A stretch of DNA of 64,000 nucleotides from Agromyces ramosus (GCF_030817175.1 NZ_JAUSYY010000001.1:124001-188000), one strand, 5' to 3'; shown: positions 1-9,046, counted from the stretch's first letter. The notes: a model not told the origin generated them from the letters alone. Program-made: numbers and translations.

Positions 1-94
1 ACCGGCCCTGCGGGCTCCACGCGTGCACGACGTGGCCGACGAAGTTGCGCTCGAACTGGCGGGTGATGCGATGGACGGAGTGACCCTCGGGCAT
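1..94 (-). CDS. Fpg/Nei family DNA glycosylase, N-terminus only (cut by window edge)
   Basis: The first 31 codons read leftwards from an ATG at 94 and begin M-P-E-G-H-S-V-H-R-I, the characteristic N-terminus of Fpg/Nei DNA glycosylases. In this family Pro2 (after Met removal) is the Schiff-base nucleophile and Glu3 a catalytic acid, and both are present. The family excises oxidised bases in base-excision repair. The start lies 7 bp after the rpiB stop, so the two are probably co-transcribed. The rest of the gene, including the zinc finger, is outside the window, so Fpg and Nei (endonuclease VIII-like) cannot be separated firmly; the GHSVH wording favours the Nei-like branch. Confidence 0.85.
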   Translation of the reverse strand, partial: MPEGHSVHRITRQFERNFVGHVVHAWSPQGR

Positions 95-101
95 CGCGCT
101 G

Positions 102-605
102 CTAGGCCTCGCCGGGGTCGACGTCGACGCCCTTGCCGGTGATGTCGCCGGTCGTCTCGTACTCGGCGAGCTGCGCGATGCGGCGCACGTGCCGCTCGTC
201 GCCCGAGAACGGCTCGGCGATGAACGCGTCGATGTAGCGGATCGCCTCTTGGACGGTGTGCTGCCTGGCACCGATCGAGATGACGTTGGCGTCGTTGTGC
301 TCGCGGGCGAGCATCGCGGTGTCCATGCTCCAGACGAGGGCCGCACGGATGCCCCGGACCTTGTTCGCGGCGATCTGCTCGCCGTTGCCCGAGCCGCCGA
401 ACACGACTCCGAGTGCACGGACGCCCGCAGCCTGGTCGCGTGCGACCCCGAGTGCCGCGTTGATGCAGAACGCCGGGTAGTCGTCGAGCGGGTCGTACTC
501 GGTGGGGCCGTGGTCGACGACCTCATGACCGCCGTTGGTCAGGTGGTCGACGAGGGTGCGGCTGAACTCGAGGCCGGCGTGGTCGGTCGCGATGTGGATG
601 CGCAT
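102..605 (-). CDS. rpiB: Ribose-5-phosphate isomerase B
   Basis: A 167-residue cytosolic enzyme that interconverts ribose-5-phosphate and ribulose-5-phosphate in the non-oxidative pentose phosphate pathway. The phosphate-binding ATDHAG (6-11) and FGGSGNGEQIAANK (69-82) match the RpiB/LacAB family. The active-site base appears to be Glu76 in GSGNGE, as in mycobacterial RpiB, rather than the cysteine of the E. coli type. Length fits the family. A -10-like TAGACT at 612-617 lies 6 nt before the ATG, suggesting a leaderless mRNA; this hexamer overlaps the end of the neighbouring DUF2332 gene. The DNA glycosylase gene follows 7 bp downstream. Confidence 0.96.
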   Translation of the reverse strand: MRIHIATDHAGLEFSRTLVDHLTNGGHEVVDHGPTEYDPLDDYPAFCINAALGVARDQAAGVRALGVVFGGSGNGEQIAANKVRGIRAALVWSMDTAMLAREHNDANVISIGARQHTVQEAIRYIDAFIAEPFSGDERHVRRIAQLAEYETTGDITGKGVDVDPGEA

Positions 606-614
606 GCGCCAAGT

Positions 615-1607
615 CTAGGGATTCGGCACCCACCGGAGGGCGCGTCCATGCGGCTGCGCCCACGCGAGCTGCTCGCCGTCGAGGGCGAGCACGAGATCGG
701 AGCTGTCGTTCGGCACATCGTCGCGCACGCGGATGCCGCGAATGACGGTTCGGCCTTCGGCTGACAGCCAGTGGCCGGGCAGGTCGCGCACCTGCCGGAC
801 GAAGTCTCCGCGACCGGCCTCGTCGAGGTACATGAGCACGGCGGTGTGGAAGACGACGAGCGTGGCATCGGACGGCGCGGACGCGGCGAGCGCGGCGAGC
901 TGCTCGTTGAGGTCGCCGCTGACGAGGCGGGGCGGGTCTTGCGCGGCGATCGCGGCGGCCATGCGGAGCCTGGCGCGACGATCGTCGTGCTCGGGCCAGA
1001 CGAGGGCGTCGAGCCAGTCGACGTCGGCCGGCGAGCGCACGTCGAGGGGGCTGAGGTCGATGCCCGCACGCCAGACGATCTCAGGAAGGTGCGGCGGCAC
1101 GGGTGCGGGCGTGTCGCCGAGGAGGGTGCACTCGAGGACGACAGGGCTGGGCCCGTCGGCCGGGTCGAGCGGTTCGCGTCCTGAATAGCGGTAGCTGTAA
1201 CGGTCGGGGTAGAGGCAGAGTCCGGCCGAGGCGCCGACCTCGAGCAGTGCGATCGGTCCCTCGATGCCGCCGAGCACGGGAACGTGCAGTGCACAGCGGG
1301 CGGCCTCGTTCGTCTGCGTCGCGTGGGTGAGCGCGACCTCGCGCACCTCGCTCCAGTGCTCGGCGAGCCAGCCGGCGAACGCCGGATACGGACCGGGCTG
1401 CGCTCCGAGCAGGCGCGCGGCCGAGAAGACGAGGTTCGGTTGGCGCTTCGGCGACGGCAACTCGTCGATGAGCGCCAGCGTCGTGGCATCCGTCGCGACT
1501 CCGGCTGCCCAGGCCTCATAGGTGGCGGACATGCCGCGCGCCTCGACCTCGGCGAACGAGCGATACCGGTCGGCCGTCGCAGCCGACGCATCCGTGCTGG
1601 TGACCAT
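615..1607 (-). CDS. DUF2332 family protein
   Basis: A 330-residue soluble protein of the DUF2332 family. The function is not established. Family signatures visible here are SPKRQPNLVFSAARLLG near residue 52 and the motif LLEVGASAGLCL near residue 122. The latter resembles a glycine-rich nucleotide or SAM-binding loop (E-V-G-x-S-x-G), so a methyltransferase-like fold is possible, but that is inference. It reads leftwards into rpiB with 9 bp between them. TAGCGT at 1614-1619 sits 6 nt from the ATG, predicting a leaderless transcript divergent from the SDR gene. Confidence 0.85.
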   Translation of the reverse strand: MVTSTDASAATADRYRSFAEVEARGMSATYEAWAAGVATDATTLALIDELPSPKRQPNLVFSAARLLGAQPGPYPAFAGWLAEHWSEVREVALTHATQTNEAARCALHVPVLGGIEGPIALLEVGASAGLCLYPDRYSYRYSGREPLDPADGPSPVVLECTLLGDTPAPVPPHLPEIVWRAGIDLSPLDVRSPADVDWLDALVWPEHDDRRARLRMAAAIAAQDPPRLVSGDLNEQLAALAASAPSDATLVVFHTAVLMYLDEAGRGDFVRQVRDLPGHWLSAEGRTVIRGIRVRDDVPNDSSDLVLALDGEQLAWAQPHGRALRWVPNP

Positions 1608-1679
1608 GCGGTCACGCTACTCTGTCGACTCCACCGGCAACGGCTGTTCGCACACAGGTGCTCGGAGGCCTGCAGCCCG

Positions 1680-1685
1680 TAGAAT
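1680..1685 (+). promoter_or_regulatory. -10 element of the SDR gene (leaderless)
   Basis: TAGAAT followed by exactly 6 nt and ATG 1692. It decides the upstream start over 1728. The divergent DUF2332 gene has its own -10 TAGCGT at 1614-1619 on the other strand, so 84 bp hold two leaderless promoters. Confidence 0.6.
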
Positions 1686-1691
1686 GCGCGG

Positions 1692-3176
1692 ATGCCCTCC
1701 GCCGACTCCGAATCCGCCAGCGCGCCCATGATCGACGCGCGAGATCTCGAGACGACGCTGCGGGTCCTGGCCACGCTCAGCGAGCTCGACGAGCACGACC
1801 CCGACTTCGAGACCGTGCGCCGGGCGACGGCGAAGATGTTCAAGGCCGTCAAGGTCGCACGCCGCCTCGAGAAGCGGCGAGTCGTGCAGGACGCCGACCG
1901 CGCCGTCATCGCCGCGACGGCGACCGGCGCTCCGACCCGGATCGATGACGAGACGCGCGGCGCAGACCTCATCAGCGGCACCGATGCGCGCACTGCGGGC
2001 GAACTCCGCGTGGCGCGCCCCTGCTACATCTGCAAGCAGCGGTACACGCTCGTCGACGCGTTCTACCACCAGCTCTGTCCGTCCTGTGCCGCGACCAGCC
2101 ATGCCAAGCGCGACGCACGCACCGACCTCACAGGCAAGCGCGCACTGCTCACCGGCGGTCGCGCGAAGATCGGCATGTACATCGCGTTGCGGCTGCTGCG
2201 TGACGGCGCCCACACCACGATCACCACGCGGTTCCCGCGCGACGCCGCGCGTCGGTTCGCTGCGATGCCCGACGCGGGCGAGTGGCTGCACCGGTTGCGG
2301 GTCGTCGGCATCGACCTGCGCGACCCGGCGCAGGTCATCGCGCTCGCAGACGACGTGGCAGCACAGGGCCCGCTCGACATCCTCATCAACAATGCGGCGC
2401 AGACGGTGCGCCGCTCGCCCGGCTCGTACGCCCCGCTCGTCGAGGCGGAGTCCTCGCCGCTGCCTGATGGGCCGATGCCCGAGCTCGTGAGCTTCGGTCA
2501 CACGAGCGATGCGCATCCGCTCGCCCTCGCGGAGTCCGTGTCGAGTCATCCGGTGCTCTCGTCCGGCCTCTTCGCCGGCACGATGACCGCCGACGACCTG
2601 ACCGCGCTCGCGCTCGCCCCCGGATCGAGTTCGCTCGCCAGGCTCGCCGAGCGCACTGCGATCGATGCCGGCGGCCTCGTGCCCGACCTCCACCACGAGA
2701 ACAGCTGGAGCGCCGTGGTGCAGGACGTCGACCCGCTCGAGATGCTCGAGGTGCAGCTCTGCAACACCACGGCGCCCTTCATCCTCGTGAGCCGCCTGCG
2801 AGCGTCGCTCGCTGCGACGACCGCTCGCCGCAGCTACGTCGTCAACGTGTCGGCCATGGAGGGCGTGTTCAGCCGTGGCTACAAGGGGCCGGGGCATCCG
2901 CACACGAACATGGCGAAGGCGGCGATGAACATGCTCACGCGCACGAGCGCCAAGGAGATGTTCGCCGACGGCATCCTCATGACGAGCGTCGACACAGGCT
3001 GGATCACCGACGAGCGCCCGCATCCGACCAAGGTGCGGCTCGCCGAGGAGGGCTTCCACGCACCGCTCGACCTCGTCGACGGCGCCGCGCGGGTCTACGA
3101 CCCGATCGTGCGCGGCGAGGCGGGCGAGGACCTGACGGGGGTGTTCCTGAAGGACTACGAGCGCGCCGGCTGGTGA
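1692..3176 (+). CDS. Zinc-ribbon SDR-like oxidoreductase with altered active site
   Basis: A 494-residue protein in three parts: an N-terminal helical region (about 15-80), a four-cysteine knuckle C111-x2-C114 ... C129-x2-C132 likely to bind zinc, and a Rossmann SDR domain from about 148 with TGGRAKIG (154-161) and NNAA (233-236). The usual SDR catalytic Tyr-x3-Lys reads T405-N-M-A-K409, so the tyrosine is absent, although Ser387 is kept. About 110 extra residues sit between the NNAA strand and the active-site helix. Function is unknown; it may be an NAD(P)-binding sensor or an unconventional reductase. Start 1692 was chosen because TAGAAT at 1680-1685 lies 6 nt upstream; an internal ATG at 1728 is the alternative. 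Confidence 0.8.
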   Translation: MPSADSESASAPMIDARDLETTLRVLATLSELDEHDPDFETVRRATAKMFKAVKVARRLEKRRVVQDADRAVIAATATGAPTRIDDETRGADLISGTDARTAGELRVARPCYICKQRYTLVDAFYHQLCPSCAATSHAKRDARTDLTGKRALLTGGRAKIGMYIALRLLRDGAHTTITTRFPRDAARRFAAMPDAGEWLHRLRVVGIDLRDPAQVIALADDVAAQGPLDILINNAAQTVRRSPGSYAPLVEAESSPLPDGPMPELVSFGHTSDAHPLALAESVSSHPVLSSGLFAGTMTADDLTALALAPGSSSLARLAERTAIDAGGLVPDLHHENSWSAVVQDVDPLEMLEVQLCNTTAPFILVSRLRASLAATTARRSYVVNVSAMEGVFSRGYKGPGHPHTNMAKAAMNMLTRTSAKEMFADGILMTSVDTGWITDERPHPTKVRLAEEGFHAPLDLVDGAARVYDPIVRGEAGEDLTGVFLKDYERAGW

Positions 3177-3270
3177 CGCGCCGCCCCCGTCGGCAACCCC
3201 GCGCCGCGAGGCATCCGATGCTGCCACGTTCGTGCGCAGGATGACCCCGCCGATCCGGCGTCCGCGGGAC

Positions 3271-3276
3271 TAGGCT
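3271..3276 (+). promoter_or_regulatory. -10 element for the first aminopeptidase N gene
   Basis: TAGGCT about 55 bp before the GTG start. The second pepN paralogue has the same TAGGCTG string at 9750. Unlike many genes here, both transcripts should have a leader carrying a ribosome binding site. No convincing -35 was seen. Confidence 0.45.
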
Positions 3277-3330
3277 GTTCCTCATTGCCTGCGGCCACGA
3301 GCCGCGTCGATGAGCTGCGAAGGAGCCCAC

Positions 3331-5877
3331 GTGCCCGGAGAGAACCTCACCCGAATCGAAGCCGAGGAGCGCGCCGCGCTGGTCTCGGTGCACGACTATG
3401 ACGTCGTGCTCGATGTGACCACTGGGCCGGAGGTGTTCCGCAGCGAGACGACCGTGCGCTTCTCGGCGCAAGCCGGCGCCTCCACGTTCATCGACGCGAT
3501 CACCGCGGCGGTGCACTCGATCACCCTGAACGGCGTCTCACTCGACCCGGCCGAGGCGAGCGACGGCGTTCGCATCCAGCTGCCAAATCTCGAAGCCGAG
3601 AACGAGCTGACGGTCGTGGCCGACGGGCGCTACATGAACACCGGCGAGGGCCTGCACCGCTTCGTCGACCCGGTCGACGGCGAGGTGTACCTCTACACCC
3701 AGTTCGAGGTGCCCGACTCCCGGCGCATGTTCGCCGTGTTCGAGCAGCCCGACCTGAAGGCGTCGTTCCGGTTCACCGTGACCGCACCCGCCCACTGGGA
3801 GGTCGTGTCGAACTCCCCCACACCCGACCCGGTCGACGCGCACGACGGCGCGAAGACGTGGGCGTTCACGCCCACCGCCCGCATCTCGAGCTATATCACC
3901 GCGCTCATCGCCGGCCCGTACGCCGTGGTGCGCGATGAGCTGACGAGCAGCGACGGCCGGGTCATCCCGCTCGGTGTCTTCAGCCGCAAGAGCCTGTCGC
4001 AGTACCTCGACGCCGACTACATCTTCGAGAAGACGAAGCAGGGCTTCGAGTACTTCGAGGCGAAGTTCGACGTGCCGTACCCCTTCGAGAAGTACGACCA
4101 GCTCTTCGTTCCCGAGTACAACGCCGGCGCCATGGAGAACGCGGGTGCGGTGACGTTCACCGAGTTCTACGTGTTCCGCTCCAAGGTGACCGACGCCGTG
4201 CGCGAGCGCCGCGTCGTCACGATCCTGCACGAGCTCGCCCACATGTGGTTCGGCGACCTCGTCACGATGAAGTGGTGGAACGACCTCTGGCTGAACGAGT
4301 CGTTCGCCGAGTGGGCGTCGACGATCGCCACCGCCGAGGCCACCGAGTGGACCGAGGCGTGGACCACCTTCAACTCCATGGAGAAGAGCTGGGCGTACCG
4401 CCAAGACCAGCTGCCCTCGACCCACCCGGTGGTCGCGACGATCAACGACCTCGAAGACGTGCTCGTCAACTTCGACGGCATCACCTACGCGAAGGGCGGG
4501 TCGGTGCTCAAGCAGCTCGTCGCCTGGGTCGGCGTCGAGGCGTTCTTCACCGGTGTCTCGGCCTACTTCAAGAAGCACCAGTGGGGCAACACGACGCTGG
4601 CCGACCTGCTCGCCGAGCTCGAGGTCGCGAGCGGCCGCGACCTCTCCGACTGGTCGGGCCTCTGGCTCGAGACGGCCGGTGTGAACACGCTGCGTCCCGA
4701 GATCGAGGCCGATGACGCGGGAACGATCACCTCGTTCGCCGTGCTGCAGACGGCCGAAGCCGACTACCCCACCATCCGCCCGCACCGCCTCGCCATCGGC
4801 TTCTACAACCTCGTCGACGACAAGCTCGTGCGCGAGCACCGCGTCGAGCTCGACGTCGACGGCGACCGCACCGAGGTCGCCGAGCTCGTCGGCCTCGAGC
4901 GTCCCGCGCTCGTGCTCCTCAACGACGACGACCTCGCCTACGCGAAGATCCGGCTCGACGATCCCTCGCACGGGGTGGCGCTCGCGAACCTCTCTGCGAT
5001 CGAGGACCCCCTGGCTCGGGCTCTCGTGTGGAGTTCGGTGTGGGATGCCACGCGCGACGCCGAGACCCGCGCGAGCGACTACCTCGCGCTCGTGCTCGGC
5101 AACATCGCCGCCGAGACCGAGTCGACGACACTGCGCATCGTGCTCGCGAACGCCGTGCTCTCGGCGAGCGCCTACACCGCTCCCGAGCGACAGGCCGAGG
5201 CTCGTCGCTCGCTGGCCGACGGCTTGTGGCGTCTTGCCCAAGAGGCCGCGCCGGGCAGCGACGCCCAGTTCCAGTTCGTGATGAACTTCGCGGGCATCGC
5301 TGAAGCCGGTTCGCACGTCGACGAGCTCGCCGCACTCTACGACGGCTCGCTCGAGCTCGAGGGACTCGAGATCGACACCGACCTCGGCTGGGAGCTGCTC
5401 ATCGCGCTCGTTGCCGCGGGTCGAGCCGGCGATGCAGAGATCGACGCTCGCCTCGAGTCCGACAACACGGCGACGGGCCAGCAGTCGGCCGCGCACGCCC
5501 GTGCGGCGATCCAGACCCTCGAGGGCAAGGAGCGCGCCTGGGCCTCACTCGTCGACGTCGACACCGCGACGAACACCGTCGTGCGCGAAACTGCAGAGGG
5601 CTTCCTTCGAGCGACCGACCCGGCGCTGCTCGAAGCCTTCGTCGAGCGGTACTTCGCGATGCTCGAAGACGTATGGGAGAACCGCAGCTACGCCATCGCC
5701 GAGAAGCTCGTCGACGGCCTCTATCCGTCGCCGCTCGCGAACCGCGCCCTCGCCGACGCGAGCCGTGCGTGGCTCGAGTCGCACCCCGAGGTACCGGCAC
5801 TGCGTCGCCTCATCGTCGAGCGCCTCGCGGGTGTCGACCGCGCCCTGGCCGCGCAGGAGCGCGACGCGCAGCAGTAG
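3331..5877 (+). CDS. pepN: Aminopeptidase N (M1 family), copy 1
   Basis: A 848-residue M1 zinc aminopeptidase that removes N-terminal residues from peptides in the cytoplasm. The substrate-anchoring GAMEN lies at 266-270. The zinc site is H300-E-x2-H304 with Glu323 in LWLNES. The C-terminal ERAP1-like helical domain is full length. No signal peptide is seen. I chose GTG 3331, which has GAAGGAG 6 nt upstream and gives V-P-G-E-N-L-T-R, matching the paralogue's N-terminus; an ATG at 3310 in frame lacks this support. A perfect 19-bp hairpin follows the stop. A same-strand paralogue starts at 9788. Confidence 0.95.
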   Translation: MPGENLTRIEAEERAALVSVHDYDVVLDVTTGPEVFRSETTVRFSAQAGASTFIDAITAAVHSITLNGVSLDPAEASDGVRIQLPNLEAENELTVVADGRYMNTGEGLHRFVDPVDGEVYLYTQFEVPDSRRMFAVFEQPDLKASFRFTVTAPAHWEVVSNSPTPDPVDAHDGAKTWAFTPTARISSYITALIAGPYAVVRDELTSSDGRVIPLGVFSRKSLSQYLDADYIFEKTKQGFEYFEAKFDVPYPFEKYDQLFVPEYNAGAMENAGAVTFTEFYVFRSKVTDAVRERRVVTILHELAHMWFGDLVTMKWWNDLWLNESFAEWASTIATAEATEWTEAWTTFNSMEKSWAYRQDQLPSTHPVVATINDLEDVLVNFDGITYAKGGSVLKQLVAWVGVEAFFTGVSAYFKKHQWGNTTLADLLAELEVASGRDLSDWSGLWLETAGVNTLRPEIEADDAGTITSFAVLQTAEADYPTIRPHRLAIGFYNLVDDKLVREHRVELDVDGDRTEVAELVGLERPALVLLNDDDLAYAKIRLDDPSHGVALANLSAIEDPLARALVWSSVWDATRDAETRASDYLALVLGNIAAETESTTLRIVLANAVLSASAYTAPERQAEARRSLADGLWRLAQEAAPGSDAQFQFVMNFAGIAEAGSHVDELAALYDGSLELEGLEIDTDLGWELLIALVAAGRAGDAEIDARLESDNTATGQQSAAHARAAIQTLEGKERAWASLVDVDTATNTVVRETAEGFLRATDPALLEAFVERYFAMLEDVWENRSYAIAEKLVDGLYPSPLANRALADASRAWLESHPEVPALRRLIVERLAGVDRALAAQERDAQQ

Positions 5878-5884
5878 CGCCACG

Positions 5885-5926
5885 GGCGAGGGCGGCGTGG
5901 TACTCCGGTACCACGCCGCCCTCGCC
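5885..5926 (+). terminator. Perfect 19-bp hairpin after pepN copy 1
   Basis: Arms 5885-5903 and 5908-5926 are perfectly complementary over 19 bp around a TCCG loop, starting 8 bp after the pepN stop. No T-tract follows, as is common for actinobacterial terminators. The next promoter, TAGCGT at 5969-5974, lies downstream of it. Confidence 0.8.
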
Positions 5927-5980
5927 TGAACCATTCCTGCGACGGATGCCCCCGCGCCGCGTTCTCCCTAGCGTTGAGCC

Positions 5981-6892
5981 ATGATCACTGCAGAGGGGCT
6001 CGTCAAGCGCTATGGCGCGAAGACGGCCGTCAACGACATCAGCTTCACCGTGCGGCCGGGGCAGGTCACCGGCTTCCTCGGTCCCAACGGCGCCGGCAAG
6101 TCCACCACGATGCGCATGATCGTGGGTCTCGACCGACCCAGCGACGGCCGCGTCACCGTGAACGGCAAGCCGTATGCCGCCCACCGGGCGCCGCTGCACG
6201 AGGTCGGCGCGCTCCTCGACGCGAAAGCCGTGCACACGGGCCGCACCGCGTTCAACCACCTCCTCGCGATGGCCGCGACCCACGGCATCGGCGCGAGCCG
6301 CGTCCGTGAGGTCATCGAGCTCACCGGGCTCGAGTCCGTCGCACGCAAGCGCGTCGGCGGCTTCTCGCTCGGCATGGGCCAGCGACTCGGCATCGCGGCA
6401 GCGATGCTCGGCGACCCCGCCACCCTCATCCTCGACGAGCCGGTCAACGGCCTCGACCCCGAGGGCGTGCTCTGGGTGCGCCAGTTCGTTCGGCACCTCG
6501 CCTCCGAGGGCCGCACGGTGTTCCTCTCCTCGCACCTCATGAGCGAGATGGCGGTCACGGCAGATCACCTCATCGTGCTCGGTCGCGGTGAGATCATCGC
6601 CGACGCCCCGGTCGCCGACATCATCGCCGGGGGCACCCGCCCCCGCGTCCGCGTGCGGTCGCCGCACGCCTCGCAGCTCGCCGACCTGATCGCCGCACCC
6701 GAGATCGCGGTCGTGCGCTCCGAGGCGGGGGTGCTCGAGATCACCGGCCTCGAAGCATCCGGCATCGGCGACCTCGCCGCATTGCATGGAATCGCGATCC
6801 ACGAACTCACCCCGCAGAGCGCGTCGCTGGAAGAGGCCTATATGGCCCTGACCGCCGACTCGGTCGAATACCGCACGGAGGCCGTCCGATGA
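5981..6892 (+). CDS. ABC transporter ATP-binding protein (ABC-2/drug-exporter type)
   Basis: A 303-residue ATPase with Walker A GPNGAGKST (34-42), a signature variant SLGMGQ (129-134) and Walker B LILDEP (149-154). The variant LGMGQ signature and the C-terminal extension (about 215-300) are typical of NatA/DrrA-like subunits paired with ABC-2 permeases. It overlaps the permease gene by 4 bp (ATGA), indicating translational coupling. TAGCGT at 5969-5974 is 6 nt from the ATG, predicting a leaderless start of the ABC/two-component unit. The substrate cannot be read from sequence; antibiotics or lipids are usual for the class. Confidence 0.92.
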   Translation: MITAEGLVKRYGAKTAVNDISFTVRPGQVTGFLGPNGAGKSTTMRMIVGLDRPSDGRVTVNGKPYAAHRAPLHEVGALLDAKAVHTGRTAFNHLLAMAATHGIGASRVREVIELTGLESVARKRVGGFSLGMGQRLGIAAAMLGDPATLILDEPVNGLDPEGVLWVRQFVRHLASEGRTVFLSSHLMSEMAVTADHLIVLGRGEIIADAPVADIIAGGTRPRVRVRSPHASQLADLIAAPEIAVVRSEAGVLEITGLEASGIGDLAALHGIAIHELTPQSASLEEAYMALTADSVEYRTEAVR

Positions 6893-7740
6893 CCACGCTC
6901 ACCCCGCCCGTCGCCCGACCCGCGCAGCGCGCCACGACCGCGCTGAACTTCCCGGGTGTGCTCCGCTCCGAGTGGATCAAGCTCCGCAGCCTCCGATCGA
7001 CCATCTGGTCCTATGTGATCCTCGTCGTGCTCGCGCTCGGCATGGCGCTCCTGATGTCGCTGAGCTTCATCAGCGGCGGCGGTCCCGCAGCCGAGATGGG
7101 CCCCGCAGGCCTCTCGAGCGAGGCGCAAGCCGGGCTGCTCGTGCAGGCGTCGACGTTCGGCGCGTTCTTCGGCCAGCTCGTGGTCGCGGTGCTCGGCGTG
7201 CTCGTGATCACGGGTGAGTACTCGACCGGGATGATCCGCTCGACGCTCGCCGCCGTGCCGACCCGGTTGCCGGCCCTCGCCGCGAAGGCCATGGTGCTGT
7301 TCGCCGTGACCTTCGTGATGGCGACGATCTCGGCCGTCGGCGCGTTCTTCGTGGCGTCGGCCGTCTTCGCCGACTCGGACATCACGGCGAGCCTGCTCGA
7401 CGCCGACGTGATCCTGCCGATCCTCGGCTCCGCGCTCTACCTCGGTCTCGTCGCCCTGTTCGCCCTCGGAGTCGGCACGATGCTCCGCTCGAGTGCCGGC
7501 GGCATCGCGACCGTGGTCGGCGTGCTGCTCGTACTGCCGCTCGTGCTGCAGATGATCCCCGCCGAATGGGTCGCCGACGTGCTGCCCTACGTGCTCTCGA
7601 CGGCGGGCGTCGGCATGTTCTCCGACACCTCCGCTGCCGCCGATGCGCCGTCGTTCTGGGAGAACCTCCTCATCGTGCTGGCCTGGGTGGGGGCATCCAT
7701 CGCCGGCGCAACGGTGCTCCTGAAGAGGCGCGACGCGTAG
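6889..7740 (+). CDS. ABC-2 type transporter permease
   Basis: A 283-residue membrane protein with about six hydrophobic segments: roughly 40-65, 95-115, 138-160, 180-203, 208-225 and 258-275. An FPGVLRSEWIKLRS-like N-terminal amphipathic stretch is typical of ABC-2 permeases working with DrrA-like ATPases. It is translationally coupled to the ATPase (ATGA overlap) and followed 10 bp later by a histidine kinase gene whose -10 hexamer overlaps this gene's TAG stop. The pair probably exports a hydrophobic compound, with the downstream kinase/regulator as its sensor. Confidence 0.9.
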   Translation: MTTLTPPVARPAQRATTALNFPGVLRSEWIKLRSLRSTIWSYVILVVLALGMALLMSLSFISGGGPAAEMGPAGLSSEAQAGLLVQASTFGAFFGQLVVAVLGVLVITGEYSTGMIRSTLAAVPTRLPALAAKAMVLFAVTFVMATISAVGAFFVASAVFADSDITASLLDADVILPILGSALYLGLVALFALGVGTMLRSSAGGIATVVGVLLVLPLVLQMIPAEWVADVLPYVLSTAGVGMFSDTSAAADAPSFWENLLIVLAWVGASIAGATVLLKRRDA

Positions 7741-7743
7741 AGT
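7738..7743 (+). promoter_or_regulatory. -10 of the histidine kinase gene overlapping a stop codon
   Basis: TAGAGT, whose first three bases are the permease TAG stop, is followed by 7 nt and the kinase ATG. It could give the two-component genes their own leaderless transcript inside the cassette. Confidence 0.5.
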
Positions 7744-7750
7744 CCAGTCC

Positions 7751-9046
7751 ATGACGGAAGCACCGCTCTCCCCCGGCTACCCGGCTTCGGTAGTCGGGGG
7801 AGAACTTCGTCTGCCGAAGCCGCCGGGAGTCGTTCGGCAGTTCTGGGCGCGGCATCCGCGGCTCACCGACGCACTGATCGCCGCGCTCTACTTCGTGCCG
7901 ACGTTCCTCGGCACCCTCTCATTCGTGTTCGTGCCGACCGGGCCGCCGCTCTGGCTCGGACTCGCGCAGCTCGTCGCCGTCGCCGCATCCGCCGCCGCCA
8001 TGCTCGTCCGCCGCAGCAGGCCCTGGCTCCTCATGGGCGTGGCCTGGGTCGTCTGCCTCGTCGTCTACCCGTTCGGCTCGGTCGACCTGTTCCCGGTGCT
8101 CGTCGCGCTGTACGCGCTCGCGGTCTACCGGTCGACGCGAGCCGCGTGGATCGCCTTCGGCGGATCTGTCGTCGTCGGCATCGCGTCGGCCAACCTCGCC
8201 CTCCTGGCACAGGCCGGCGACACGGTGGCCCCCTTCGGCGCCGGGGCCCCGGAGTCCGCCGTGCAGTTCGCGATCCTCATGCTCATCGCGACACTCATCG
8301 GCGTCACGGTCGGCAACCGGCGCCGCTACCTCAACGCCCTCATCGCCCGAGCGCACGACCTCGCACGCGAGCGCGACCAGCAGGCGCAACTCGCCACCGC
8401 CGTCGAGCGCTCGCGCATCGCACGCGAGATGCACGACATCGTCTCGCACAGCCTCACCGTCATGGTCACGCTCGCCGACGGCTCCGCAGCGACCGCGGAG
8501 CGCGATCCCGAGCGAGCCGCGGAGGCGATGCGCCATGTCGCCGAGAGCGGCCGCACCGCACTCGGCGACATGCGGCGCATGCTGGGCGTGCTCGCCGAGC
8601 CCGCCACGCTTCCCGCGGACCTCTCGCCGCAGCCCGGCGCGGCGGCGATCCCGGCGCTCATCGGGAGCTTCCGGGCGGCCGGCATGCCGGTGCGCCTCAC
8701 GACGACGGGCGCGGGCGTCTCGGACCCGAACCTTCAGCTCACGATCTACCGCATCGTGCAGGAAGGCCTCACGAACGCGTTCCGCTACGCGGCGAGCGCG
8801 ACGCGGGTCGACGTCGACCTCGAGCACCGCGACACGGAGGTGCTCGTGACCGTGACCGACGACGCGACCTCGCCATCGGTCCCCGATCTCGAGGGCGGCG
8901 GGCTCGGCCTCGTCGGCATGCGCGAGCGGGTGGCGCTCTACGGCGGAACCCTCGAGGCCGGGCCGCGTGCACAACGCGGGTGGCGGGTGAGTGCGATGCT
9001 GCACACCGACGCCGGCTCGACGAACGACGCGGAGACCGATCGATGA
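7751..9046 (+). CDS. Sensor histidine kinase (HisKA_3 type)
   Basis: A 431-residue NarL-family sensor kinase. The N-terminal half has about five hydrophobic segments (about 42-62, 68-86, 92-125, 133-155, 168-187) and little extracytoplasmic sequence, suggesting intramembrane sensing. The HisKA_3 dimerisation domain contains REMHDIVSHSLTVM with phospho-acceptor His228. The C-terminal HATPase domain ends in the GGLGLVGMRERV G-box. It overlaps the response-regulator gene by 4 bp (ATGA). With the upstream ABC genes it forms a typical envelope-stress or drug-response exporter cassette. Confidence 0.93.
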   Translation: MTEAPLSPGYPASVVGGELRLPKPPGVVRQFWARHPRLTDALIAALYFVPTFLGTLSFVFVPTGPPLWLGLAQLVAVAASAAAMLVRRSRPWLLMGVAWVVCLVVYPFGSVDLFPVLVALYALAVYRSTRAAWIAFGGSVVVGIASANLALLAQAGDTVAPFGAGAPESAVQFAILMLIATLIGVTVGNRRRYLNALIARAHDLARERDQQAQLATAVERSRIAREMHDIVSHSLTVMVTLADGSAATAERDPERAAEAMRHVAESGRTALGDMRRMLGVLAEPATLPADLSPQPGAAAIPALIGSFRAAGMPVRLTTTGAGVSDPNLQLTIYRIVQEGLTNAFRYAASATRVDVDLEHRDTEVLVTVTDDATSPSVPDLEGGGLGLVGMRERVALYGGTLEAGPRAQRGWRVSAMLHTDAGSTNDAETDR

